A stretch of DNA of 64,000 bases from Bin127 sp965221625 (GTDB lineage: Bacteria; Chloroflexota; Dehalococcoidia; Lucifugimonadales; Lucifugimonadaceae): NCBI GenBank assembly GCA_965221625.1, contig OZ244903.1:1426001-1490000 (forward strand), read 5' to 3'. Position numbers and translations under genes: made by a program. Below the pieces are notes generated by a model. That model had not been told where the DNA came from. It worked only from the letters and a program-made list of their open reading frames with translations, and searched no databases. Positions 54,978 through 63,043 of the stretch are shown here, piece by piece (the stretch's first letter is position 1; each line of letters opens with the position of its first letter).

Positions 54978-55697
54978 TTGAGGACTAGCAAGATACGTGT
55001 GGCGATTGACGGTGGGTACACGGTGTACTCCATTGGATTCACTTTTCCATCGCCGACACTGGCGGAGATGGCGGGATATGCAGGATTCGACGTCTTGCAT
55101 CTGGACATGGAGCACGGCGTATTCGATTGGAACGACGTTGAAGCGATGTGCCGGGTCGGCGAAATTCACGACATGACGTGTACAGCACGCATCCCGAACA
55201 CGGAGACGGATACCATCCTGAGGGCTTTCGACCGCGGTTTGATGGGTATCTTGTGCCCGCACGTGGACAACGCAGCGCAGGCTGCACAGATTGCCGATGC
55301 CGCGCGGTTCGGACCGATCGGGTCACGAAGTTTCGGTACTTCACGCGGTCGTGAGTACGGGATGGCCGGGCTTTCGCCTGCTGACTACATGGCTAGTTTC
55401 AACGAGCAGGTTACCGTAGCCATCCAGATTGAGACACAGCACGCGGTCGAAACGATCGGCGACATCTTGGAGGTCGAAGGAATCGATCTGATCACGTTCG
55501 GTCCGCAAGACTTGGCACAATCTATGGGATTCCCAGGCTACGCCGACCATCCTGAAGTCGTGGCGGCGATGGAACGAGTCGTTGATGCGGTGCATGATGC
55601 CGGCAAATTGATGACTTCTGACGTCGAATCGGGCATCAACATGGTTCAGTGGTTGCCATCAAAATGGACTGAGTGGCTCGAAGGTGCCCGAGCGTAG
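54978..55697 (+). CDS. HpcH/HpaI-type class II aldolase
   Basis: 239 residues of the HpcH/HpaI aldolase/citrate lyase barrel. Landmarks: D-V-L-H-L-D-M-E-H-G-V-F-D-W, the catalytic Arg in A-R-I-P-N, and metal ligands in the Q-I-E-T-Q-H and F-G-P-Q-D-L-A segments. Such enzymes split 2-keto-3-deoxy sugar acids or 4-hydroxy-2-keto acids into pyruvate and an aldehyde. The usual basic His in the first strand region is not obvious. TTG start with GGGAGA seven bases upstream. Confidence 0.85.
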   Translation: MRTSKIRVAIDGGYTVYSIGFTFPSPTLAEMAGYAGFDVLHLDMEHGVFDWNDVEAMCRVGEIHDMTCTARIPNTETDTILRAFDRGLMGILCPHVDNAAQAAQIADAARFGPIGSRSFGTSRGREYGMAGLSPADYMASFNEQVTVAIQIETQHAVETIGDILEVEGIDLITFGPQDLAQSMGFPGYADHPEVVAAMERVVDAVHDAGKLMTSDVESGINMVQWLPSKWTEWLEGARA

Positions 55698-55790
55698 TTG
55701 CGATCATGTGGCAAGGATTGCCCGGCGAAATCGTTCAGCGAGTAAAATCTGCAAGCGACACGGCGCGTTGAATGCGAAGGAGATGCAACG

Positions 55791-56756
55791 ATGGGTGACG
55801 CGGTAACTGCTGGGACAAAATTCGAACCGGTGGCCGGTTGGCCCAGACTCCCGATGGGCACATCGTTCCACGGCGATGCGACTTCCGTCGCGGTGGACTC
55901 AAAAGACAACGTCTATGTCTTTAACCGAGGAACCGACCCATTGTGCGTCTTCAACTCGGACGGCGACCTCATCCGAACGATGTTGCACGGTACGGTGACG
56001 CGTCCGCACGGCATTGAGATTGACGGTGACGACAATATCTACGTCGTTGACGACGACGGGCATTACGTCAGAAAGTTCGACCAAGAAGGAGTCGAGCAGT
56101 TCACGCTGGGTACACCTGGTGAGCCTTGCGAGTGGCAAGGCGGAGGTCACTTCAATCGGCCGACTGACGTAGCAATTCACACTGAGACCGGCGAGATGTT
56201 CATCTCTGACGGCTATGGAAACTCCCGCGTGCACCGTTTCGATCCCAACGGCAAACACATGCAGTCTTGGGGCGAACCCGGAACAGGTGACGGTCAGTTC
56301 AGCCTACCGCACAACATCTCGATGCTGGGCACCGACAAGGTGATCGTCGCCGATCGCGAGAACTTTCGACTGCAAATTTTCACGACGGAAGGCGAGTATG
56401 TCGAACAGTGGCACATCCACCATCCGATGTCAGTTACACAGGGCAAGGGCGACGACGACCGAATATACGTGGGTGAGATGATCCAACCCGCGGTGCAACG
56501 AGGAGTTCCGAACCTCGGCGCGCGGGTTTCAGTCTTGACGCCAGACGGTGAGTTGCTCCATCGACTCGGTGCCCCGCAACCCGGCATGGGCCTCGATCAA
56601 TTTACCGCTCCGCACGGCATCAGCACCGATAGTCGAGGAAACGTTTACGTTGCTGAAGTGGCGTACACAAACTTCTTTTCTAGCCCGGAAAACAGTGGTA
56701 TGGACGCACCGCCGTTGGGCGAGATCGTAAGCATGCGAGTGTGGCGTCGATGTTGA
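55791..56756 (+). CDS. NHL-repeat propeller, peptidyl-alpha-hydroxyglycine lyase-like (copy 1)
   Basis: 321 residues of repeated NHL-type blades (VAVDSKDNVYVFNRG, EIDGDDNIYVVDD, DGYGNSRVHRFD, VADRENFRLQIF). Three His (R-P-H-G, L-P-H-N, A-P-H-G) occupy the places of the zinc ligands of the animal PAL enzyme, and the Tyr in D-G-Y-G-N-S-R and the Arg in F-N-R-G also match. This suggests a metal-dependent propeller lyase or a binding protein derived from it. No signal peptide is seen, so cytoplasmic. A copy of it follows 80 bases on. Substrate unknown. Confidence 0.75.
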   Translation: MGDAVTAGTKFEPVAGWPRLPMGTSFHGDATSVAVDSKDNVYVFNRGTDPLCVFNSDGDLIRTMLHGTVTRPHGIEIDGDDNIYVVDDDGHYVRKFDQEGVEQFTLGTPGEPCEWQGGGHFNRPTDVAIHTETGEMFISDGYGNSRVHRFDPNGKHMQSWGEPGTGDGQFSLPHNISMLGTDKVIVADRENFRLQIFTTEGEYVEQWHIHHPMSVTQGKGDDDRIYVGEMIQPAVQRGVPNLGARVSVLTPDGELLHRLGAPQPGMGLDQFTAPHGISTDSRGNVYVAEVAYTNFFSSPENSGMDAPPLGEIVSMRVWRRC

Positions 56757-56835
56757 AGATGACGAGCTCGCTTTCGTAACGCGAACCATCAGTACCCGGA
56801 ATCAATTGATGTTGTTGGACTAAGGAAGGAAGTCA

Positions 56836-57753
56836 ATGCCGTATCAACCAGTTCCGTATTGGGCGAAACTGCCACATCCGATGTCATTCAAGGAAGCCAC
56901 GTCGGTGGCCGTTGACTCCGAGGATCGCGTCTACGTTTTCAATCGCGGCAACTGGCCGTTGATGATCTTTGATGCCGACGGCAACTTCATCGAGAGTTGG
57001 GGTGAAGGCGAGTTCGATCGCCCACACGGCATCTTCATTGACGGCGATGACAATTTGTACATGGCAGACGACGAAGGACACTTCGTCGACAAGCGAACTA
57101 AGTCTGGCGAGTTGATTTTCAGGTTGGGCGAGCGCGGCAAACCTGCCGAATGGCAAGGTGGCGATCCATTTAATCGGCCCACCGACATCGTCGTGCACCC
57201 CGACTCAGGCGACATCTTCATATCCGACGGATATGGCAACTCGCGAGTTCATAGGTTCGATGCCGGTGGCCACCATATCAGGTCGTGGGGTGAACCCGGG
57301 CCTTTGGAAGGGCAATTCAGCTTGCCGCACAACATCTGCCTCGCTGGTGACGATCGCATCGTCGTCGCTGACCGAGAGAACTTCCGCCTGCAGATTTTCA
57401 GTTTGGATGGCGACTACATTGGTCAGAAGCACATGCATCGTCCAATCGCCTCATCGAACGGGTGCGGCGAAGACGATCGAATCTACGTCGCTGAAGCAGG
57501 AGCACCACCGGTGCAAGCTGGCGTGCGCGATCTAGGGTTGCGCGTAGTGGTGTTGGATGGCGACCTGGACGAGGTCGACAACTTCGGGGACAGCCACGGC
57601 GGCGAAGGACACAATCAATTCATCGCGCCGCACGGCATCGCAACTGATTCGTCCGGCGCAGTCTACATCGCCGAAGTCTCGTACACCAATACAGGATCGA
57701 ACTTGAACCCGCCTCGGGAAGTTGTCAGTCTGCGAAAGTGGGAACCAATCTAG
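56836..57753 (+). CDS. NHL-repeat propeller, peptidyl-alpha-hydroxyglycine lyase-like (copy 2)
   Basis: 305 residues, very similar to copy 1 along the whole length, with the same three His (R-P-H-G, L-P-H-N, A-P-H-G), F-N-R-G Arg and D-G-Y-G-N-S-R Tyr. A good AAGGAAGGAAG ribosome site precedes the ATG. The two were likely made by tandem duplication and have diverged in the blade loops. It ends 52 bases before a converging DinB-like gene. Confidence 0.75.
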   Translation: MPYQPVPYWAKLPHPMSFKEATSVAVDSEDRVYVFNRGNWPLMIFDADGNFIESWGEGEFDRPHGIFIDGDDNLYMADDEGHFVDKRTKSGELIFRLGERGKPAEWQGGDPFNRPTDIVVHPDSGDIFISDGYGNSRVHRFDAGGHHIRSWGEPGPLEGQFSLPHNICLAGDDRIVVADRENFRLQIFSLDGDYIGQKHMHRPIASSNGCGEDDRIYVAEAGAPPVQAGVRDLGLRVVVLDGDLDEVDNFGDSHGGEGHNQFIAPHGIATDSSGAVYIAEVSYTNTGSNLNPPREVVSLRKWEPI

Positions 57754-57805
57754 ATACAAGGCGTCGCCCGAATCGAATGCGCGCCGCTGAGCGCGTCGAC
57801 TGCCG

Positions 57806-58330
57806 TTACGCCGAAGGGGGTGGGTTGCGCTGATCGGCCCAGGCAGCGATATCAGCGGTGTGCTCCTCATAGTGAAACAGCGACCATTCGTCAATAGGGC
57901 GACGCATGGCATGGCTAGTTTGGAAATAGCCATCGGGTGCGTTAGTGAGTGCGTCACGGAGTAGGCGATGTGTCGCTTCGAGCTTTTCGATCGCCTGTCG
58001 TGGTGACGTGTCTCCCATTTGGGCGATAGCTTCAGCGTTGAAGCTATCCGCATCCTCCCCAGGCGTGAGTTCGGCGTCGTTGTTCGCTTTTGGTCGATCC
58101 GTCGAGTCGAGACTTGGCTCTTGCATGGGGTCGTTCAAGGATTCGATCAGCAGCTCATCCCATGCGGAGATGTGCCAAAGCGTCTGACTTACCGACCATT
58201 CGCCGCAGACGCCCGGTGTTTCGATTTCGTCGCTGCGGAGTCGGTTCACCGCACTCCTCAGTTGTCGCCAAGCGTCATCGATTGCGAGAATCACCAAACG
58301 TTTGGTGGGATCTTGAGATTCAACAGGCAT
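57806..58330 (-). CDS. DinB-like protein
   Basis: 174 residues of the DinB/YfiT four-helix bundle family, which includes metal-dependent thiol transferases and many uncharacterised proteins. The helix with G-E-W-S-V-S-Q-T-L-W-H-I-S-A-W-D-E and the later F-H-Y-E-E-H-T-A-D-I carry the three expected metal His. It may act in thiol-dependent detoxification; nothing in the context settles this. It sits between copies 2 and 3 of the propeller genes on the opposite strand. Confidence 0.8.
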   Translation of the reverse strand: MPVESQDPTKRLVILAIDDAWRQLRSAVNRLRSDEIETPGVCGEWSVSQTLWHISAWDELLIESLNDPMQEPSLDSTDRPKANNDAELTPGEDADSFNAEAIAQMGDTSPRQAIEKLEATHRLLRDALTNAPDGYFQTSHAMRRPIDEWSLFHYEEHTADIAAWADQRNPPPSA

Positions 58331-58623
58331 GCGTTGGCGATGGTGAAATCTTGCGCATTTGGTGCGAGTTCTCTGAGCCGAATGAGAAGCGTTGATTACG
58401 TACGAAACCTCAAGGGTTCAGTTTCGACGACCGTGAGGTCGAGAGGTTGTCCTGACCCAATTTTGCCATCTGGTTCGAAGGTCGTCGTCGACGAGACCGT
58501 GACCGCCATCGAGCCGCAACGGACTCGGGCGTCATGAAAAGGTTCGCGGCTGGGGATTCTGGCGTAACATGCTTCACAGGTTGCAACGAAGTTCACACTG
58601 CCCACGGGCGAGGAGACGACGCA
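58331..58623. other. 293-base gap without a clear gene
   Basis: A minus-strand frame ends at 58396 and its last 37 codons (after an ATG at 58509) look somewhat protein-like (MAVTVSS, TFEPDGK, LDLTVVETEPLRF), but there is no ribosome site and no family. The right part holds the leader of propeller copy 3, with GAGGAG nine bases before its ATG. Confidence 0.35.
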
Positions 58624-59535
58624 ATGACGATTGTCGGTGATGGTGATTACAGATACGAGGTCGTGCCGCAGTGGCCGCCGAAGATGCCGGAGAGCTGGAA
58701 GTTCGGAATGGCGTCTGACGTCGCCGTCGACTCCAAAGATCGAGTTTGGGTGTTCGCCCGGGAGCAGCATCCGGTGACGTGGTGGACGACCGATGGCGAA
58801 TTGGTGGGAAGTTGGGGATACGGCCTCACGTTGGGCGTCGCACCGGAGTTTTTCTTCCGTGAACCGCATGGTATCTACATCGACGCTGATGACAACATCT
58901 GGCTCTCCGAAAAGCAGCGGCACATCGTCACGAAACATGCGCAGTCAGGCGAGATTCTGATGGAGCTGGGCAATCGCGACTGGGCGGCGGTGACGAATAC
59001 TTGGGACGGTCGACACGGTGATCCGTTCAACTCGCCTACAGGCATCGCTCTCAACTCCGAGGGCAAGATCTACGTCTCCGATGGTTACGGCAACCGTCGC
59101 ATCCATCGCTTCTCCGCTGACGGTGAGTTGGAGTTGAACTGGGGAGTTCCAGGCAACGGACCGGGCGAGTTTGCGCTAGTCCACAACGTGGGCGTCGATG
59201 AAAACGACCGAGTGTATGGATGCGATCGAGAAAACAGCAGAATCCAGGTATTCGACAGAGACGGCAACTACCTTGATGAATGGACTGACGTGCAATCGCC
59301 CGGCGACATCCACTTCCGCGATGGTTTGGCGTACGTGGCTGAGCAAGGCGGAACCTGCGCCGTGTCAATCTGGACGTTGGACGGCGATTTGGTCACTCGA
59401 TGGCGGGGCGATGACGAAGCGAAGATCCTAGGTGCGGCGCACGGCATCTGGACCGATTCGCATGGCAGTGTGTACGTCGCCGAGATCGGTACGCCTGAGA
59501 GAGGTCAACGCGTCAGGAAGTTCCAAAAGATCTGA
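58624..59535 (+). CDS. NHL-repeat propeller, peptidyl-alpha-hydroxyglycine lyase-like (copy 3)
   Basis: 303 residues, same fold as copies 1 and 2 but more distant. The three His are kept (E-P-H-G, L-V-H-N, A-A-H-G), as are the D-G-Y-G-N-R-R Tyr and an Arg in F-A-R-E. The start is fixed by GAGGAG nine bases before the ATG; the longer upstream frame is not similar. Blades differ in length from the first two, for example an insert around R-D-W-A-A-V-T-N-T-W-D. A different substrate or a split of function is likely. Confidence 0.73.
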   Translation: MTIVGDGDYRYEVVPQWPPKMPESWKFGMASDVAVDSKDRVWVFAREQHPVTWWTTDGELVGSWGYGLTLGVAPEFFFREPHGIYIDADDNIWLSEKQRHIVTKHAQSGEILMELGNRDWAAVTNTWDGRHGDPFNSPTGIALNSEGKIYVSDGYGNRRIHRFSADGELELNWGVPGNGPGEFALVHNVGVDENDRVYGCDRENSRIQVFDRDGNYLDEWTDVQSPGDIHFRDGLAYVAEQGGTCAVSIWTLDGDLVTRWRGDDEAKILGAAHGIWTDSHGSVYVAEIGTPERGQRVRKFQKI

Positions 59536-59536
59536 T

Positions 59537-59561
59537 CGATTGCGTCATTGGACGGCAATCG
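59537..59561. terminator. 7-bp stem-loop between converging genes
   Basis: CGATTGC (59537-59543) and GCAATCG (59555-59561) with an 11-base loop, two bases after the propeller copy 3 stop codon and 42 bases before the converging CopD-like stop. No T-run. A weak terminator or chance pairing. Confidence 0.35.
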
Positions 59562-59602
59562 GACCCGATCGTGCGTTGCATCAGCGGCCAATGTGCCAAG
59601 TG

Positions 59603-60079
59603 TCAGCGCAGCGACGCCTCAACCAACTCCCGGAGCACTGTGGCGAGCAAGAATACGGTTAAACCGAGGGCAAGCAACGCGTTGTACCCGAGCGTCCTCG
59701 ACATGATTCCTTGATCCAACGCGGCCTCCTTTGGGGTACGCCGACTTCGCCATACGATGTACAACATCCACATGGCGAGGGCGATCTTGACTGCCAATAC
59801 GACCGCCCAAGCAACGGTCGCTGTGTTGCCTTGGATTCGCGAGAACATGAGGATGATGCCTGACACGACCAACGTGACGACGGCAATGTCGATAATCTCG
59901 CGATACGCTGGGCGGATGAGCGACAGCGCGTCGACCATCCGATCCGGGTAAACGGCGGTCAATGGCCTGAGAATCAACGTGTGAAAAACGCTGCCGCCAA
60001 TCCACGCGATGGCGGCTACCCCGTGCGCGTATCGGACAATAACCATTATCCAATCGCCGATTCCAATGTCTGAGAACAT
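59603..60079 (-). CDS. CopD-like membrane protein
   Basis: 158 residues with four hydrophobic helices. The first helix carries R-Y-A-H-G-V-A-A-I-A-W-I-G-G-S-V-F, with the His typical of the copper resistance protein D domain. The family is linked to copper handling or cytochrome-oxidase assembly, but many members are uncharacterised. The ATG at 60079 is favoured by a weak GGA seven bases upstream; it then overlaps the divergent kinase start by 14 bases. A later ATG at 60046 would avoid the overlap. Confidence 0.65.
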   Translation of the reverse strand: MFSDIGIGDWIMVIVRYAHGVAAIAWIGGSVFHTLILRPLTAVYPDRMVDALSLIRPAYREIIDIAVVTLVVSGIILMFSRIQGNTATVAWAVVLAVKIALAMWMLYIVWRSRRTPKEAALDQGIMSRTLGYNALLALGLTVFLLATVLRELVEASLR

Positions 60080-61067
60080 CGCCGAATCCAGCATACCAAC
60101 GGCATCCGGAAAGACGACGGTCGTTCTCGGTGCCATCAATATGGATCTGTTGGTCGAAACAGAGCGTTTGGCTCGTCCGGGAGAAACTTTCACCTGCGAT
60201 GGTTTGTACACGTCAGGCGGCGGTAAAGCCGGCAACCAATCGGTAGCCGCAGCAAGGTTCACAAGGCGCGGATCCGACTACCGCGTCAAGATGATTGGCC
60301 GGGTCGGCGACGACGTATTCGGCAACGATCTGCGAAATGCGATGTCGGCGGAAGGTGTCGATGTGCACGACGTTTCGATTGACGGCGAAGTCGAAACTGG
60401 AGTTGCGATCATCTTCATCGATCGCGATGGCGAGAACTACGTGCATGCCGTCTACGGCGGCAATGGCCGATGCGGTGCCATCGAAGCGTCGGCTGCTATC
60501 AAAACATTGTCGCGAGCCGGAGTGTTACTCGTGCAGCAAGAGATACCGATTACTTGCAGCATCGAAGCGATGCGCGCGGCCAAAGACCTCGGCGTCCCGG
60601 TGGTGCTTGACCCTGCGCCCGCGCGTACGTCGGAGCGAATACCAACAGATTTCTACGCGGTTGCTGACATCGTGACGCCAAATGCTTGGGAAGCCGAGGC
60701 GTTGGCGGGCGTCCACGTTAACGACGTTCGGACAGCGCATGAAGCGAGCGCGCGTATCCGCGAACGATTCGGCACGAAATGCGCGATCGTGACACTTGCC
60801 GACGAAGGGGTATACGTCAATTCCGATGGGTTGACGGGACACATCGACGCGTTCAAGGTCGACGCGGTCGCTACCGTCGCGGCGGGAGATGCCTTCGCCG
60901 GCGTACTGGGTGCGGCACTTTGCGAAGGATCGAACCTTGAGACGGCCATCCATTTGGCAATGGCTGCAGGTGCCATCTGCGCATCGAATCAGGGAACCCA
61001 GTCGGCGATGCCGTATCGAAATGAAATCTTCACTTTGGCGGGAATTTCCGATCAAACTTCGGGTTAG
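60066..61067 (+). CDS. PfkB-family sugar kinase (ribokinase-like)
   Basis: 333 residues of the ribokinase/PfkB family. The N-terminal G-A-I-N-M-D-L-L-V and G-G-G-K-A-G-N-Q-S-V-A-A-A are substrate-binding signatures, and near the end V-A-A-G-D-A-F-A-G holds the catalytic Asp, with Ala in place of the usual first Gly. The pattern G-K-A-G-N-Q fits ribokinase best, so ribose or a similar pentose is likely. The ATG at 60066 is chosen; longer frames lack similarity. The stop overlaps that of pyrD. Confidence 0.83.
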   Translation: MSENIAESSIPTASGKTTVVLGAINMDLLVETERLARPGETFTCDGLYTSGGGKAGNQSVAAARFTRRGSDYRVKMIGRVGDDVFGNDLRNAMSAEGVDVHDVSIDGEVETGVAIIFIDRDGENYVHAVYGGNGRCGAIEASAAIKTLSRAGVLLVQQEIPITCSIEAMRAAKDLGVPVVLDPAPARTSERIPTDFYAVADIVTPNAWEAEALAGVHVNDVRTAHEASARIRERFGTKCAIVTLADEGVYVNSDGLTGHIDAFKVDAVATVAAGDAFAGVLGAALCEGSNLETAIHLAMAAGAICASNQGTQSAMPYRNEIFTLAGISDQTSG

Positions 61068-62107
61068 AAAGGTGGTTGGCCCGATATGTCACTAACGGAG
61101 CCCAATCCCTCGCGCTCCATCAACTTCAGCAATCCCCGATTGAGTTTCGCAGCAACGCCGGGACCCCGGTAGACGAATGCAGTGTAGAGCTGGACCGCTG
61201 ACGCGCCGGCCGCAAGCATGTTCCACGCGTGCTGCGGTTGGGAGACGCCGCCGCAGGAAACTACATCGGCGTGTCTACCAACCAACGCGACAGTCTCCGC
61301 GGTCATCCTCCCTGTGTGCTCCAGCAACGGTGTACCGCTCAATCCACCTTTGCCGACGGCCAATCGTGAATCCTCGACTGGTATCGTGTTGGCGATCACA
61401 AGACCGTTCGCCCCGGCACTGACCGCGGTTTCGATTAGTGCGAGGGCGTCGCGTTTTTCTTCGTAATCGTTCGCCCACGGCGGTAGTTTGACGAGTAGAG
61501 GGACGTCGATGGATCGAGTTTTGCGGATTGATTCGACCAAATTCCGGAGTCGACCGCGGTCGTGAAAAACGCGCAATCCGGCGGTGTTTGGGCTCGAAAT
61601 ATTGAGCTCGACGCCGGCCACATACGGTGCGACCAAGCGGTAGCACTCGACGATTTCATCCTCAATCGTCCCTGAGATGCTGACTAGAATTTGTCCCCTG
61701 CGTCTGCCCAAACGACGGATCCTCGGCAGTATGCGATGCACGCCTTCTCCCGGGAACCCCATTGAGTTGAGAAGTGCCTCCTGCTCCGGTAACCTGACCA
61801 TGCGCCGTTTCGGGTTGCCGAGACGCTCGCCCAAGGTAACCGTACCGCCGCACACGAATCCGAATCCGAGGTCAAGGATCGATTTCATAACCCGGCAGTT
61901 CTTATCGTAACCCGCAGCGAGACCGATCGGCGACGGCAAATGGATGCCGGCGACGTTGGTGGCCAGTTTAGGATGTCCGATTTCTGCGTTATTCCCAACC
62001 GATTTCCAAACGATGGGCAAACGCAAAGCGGCTTCAGAGAGGGCATGACTTTGTTCCGCTTCTAAGGCGAAAACCAAAGGTCGGAGCAATCGCTCATACA
62101 TGCCCAA
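61064..62107 (-). CDS. pyrD: dihydroorotate dehydrogenase (quinone), class 2
   Basis: 347 residues. Oxidises dihydroorotate to orotate in pyrimidine synthesis and passes electrons to quinone. Class 2 features are the amphipathic N-terminal extension (YERLLRPLVFALEAEQSH), the FMN site G-Y-D-K-N, the N-I-S-S-P-N-T-A-G-L-R loop with the catalytic Ser, L-V-K-L-P-P-W, and the G-G-L-S-G-T-P-L segment. It is a peripheral membrane protein and would join succinate dehydrogenase and complex I in reducing the quinone pool. It converges on the kinase gene with a 4-base overlap (TTAG). Confidence 0.93.
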   Translation of the reverse strand: MGMYERLLRPLVFALEAEQSHALSEAALRLPIVWKSVGNNAEIGHPKLATNVAGIHLPSPIGLAAGYDKNCRVMKSILDLGFGFVCGGTVTLGERLGNPKRRMVRLPEQEALLNSMGFPGEGVHRILPRIRRLGRRRGQILVSISGTIEDEIVECYRLVAPYVAGVELNISSPNTAGLRVFHDRGRLRNLVESIRKTRSIDVPLLVKLPPWANDYEEKRDALALIETAVSAGANGLVIANTIPVEDSRLAVGKGGLSGTPLLEHTGRMTAETVALVGRHADVVSCGGVSQPQHAWNMLAAGASAVQLYTAFVYRGPGVAAKLNRGLLKLMEREGLGSVSDISGQPPF

Positions 62108-62257
62108 TTGACTGTCCGATTCGCCTTCGTGAACTCGCCCTCACTGCGCCCTTCGTCGACAAACGGACGCGTAACAACGATTATCATTTTGGCATAAGCG
62201 ATATTCGGCTCCGTTCACTGCATGCTTGAAGTCGGCGGTACGAGAAGCTACGCCTAG

Positions 62258-63037
62258 GTGCACAATTCCTTGCAGCTCGAATTCGATAGGGGTTCTTCGT
62301 CCAACCCAAGCGGCCACGCCCTCGTCTACTTCCGCGACAGCACGGAGCGCGACGCGATCGCCGTAACCTACATCGTGATACTCCCGATTCCGCTCGACAT
62401 CGCGAAGTACATGCCCCCTTTCCTCGCCGGGCAAGTCGCCGAGCTGTCGGCCGATGAGATATCTTCCTTTGCATTCCCGCCGGCACCAGAACGTCTCGCC
62501 AATTGGGAAGAAGCATCACGCATTGCCGATGTACGGGGCGACGATCTGGTGTTCGGCGGTACCGTCTCGCTGAGCGATGCATTCGACATGATGGATCGAG
62601 TCAACGAAGTCAGCGTCGAATACGGTCGTCTCTACACCCAAGCGCACGGCGAACCGGATGCCATCGGTCGCGACGACGAAGATCTGGGCATCGATGGGGA
62701 TTTAGACGAATCGGTCTATGACTTGATGTATGGCGGTATGGACGAGGCCGATCTGCTAGCTGAGTTGACTCAGCTATTGGGACGGATGCAGTATTCCGCA
62801 AACTTCGGTGACGATACGGAGGTGTCGGATTCGAAAGCGAAGCTAAACGCAATAGGACGCTATCTCCCGGCAAATCGTGAGGTTGGTAAGATAATCGCCG
62901 CGGCGTCGTCGCAAACTCCCCGGGCGTCGGAGCTAGCCCAGCTGTACGTAGAGCGTGCCTACTGCCTTTACCGCGAAGACTACCTGCGTCTCAAAAAGAT
63001 TGACGCCGACATCGCCGGCATCCACGCCGAAGAGTAG
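62258..63037 (+). CDS. conserved hypothetical protein
   Basis: 259 residues, GTG start. The first 65 residues (LQLEFDRGSSSNPSGHALVYF, TYIVILPIPLDIAKYMPPFL) look like a compact beta/alpha domain. An acidic middle part (DDEDLGIDGDLDESVYDLMYGGMDEADLL) and a helical tail follow. No membrane segment, no cysteine motif, no known domain. It lies between pyrD (divergent) and the converging PLP-lyase gene. A real gene by length and composition; role unknown. Confidence 0.65.
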   Translation: MHNSLQLEFDRGSSSNPSGHALVYFRDSTERDAIAVTYIVILPIPLDIAKYMPPFLAGQVAELSADEISSFAFPPAPERLANWEEASRIADVRGDDLVFGGTVSLSDAFDMMDRVNEVSVEYGRLYTQAHGEPDAIGRDDEDLGIDGDLDESVYDLMYGGMDEADLLAELTQLLGRMQYSANFGDDTEVSDSKAKLNAIGRYLPANREVGKIIAAASSQTPRASELAQLYVERAYCLYREDYLRLKKIDADIAGIHAEE

Positions 63038-63043
63038 GATCCT

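Noticed and set aside
58396..58938. 180-codon minus-strand frame under propeller copy 3
   Set aside because: Most of it is antisense to the propeller gene; only the last 37 codons lie free and have no ribosome site or family.
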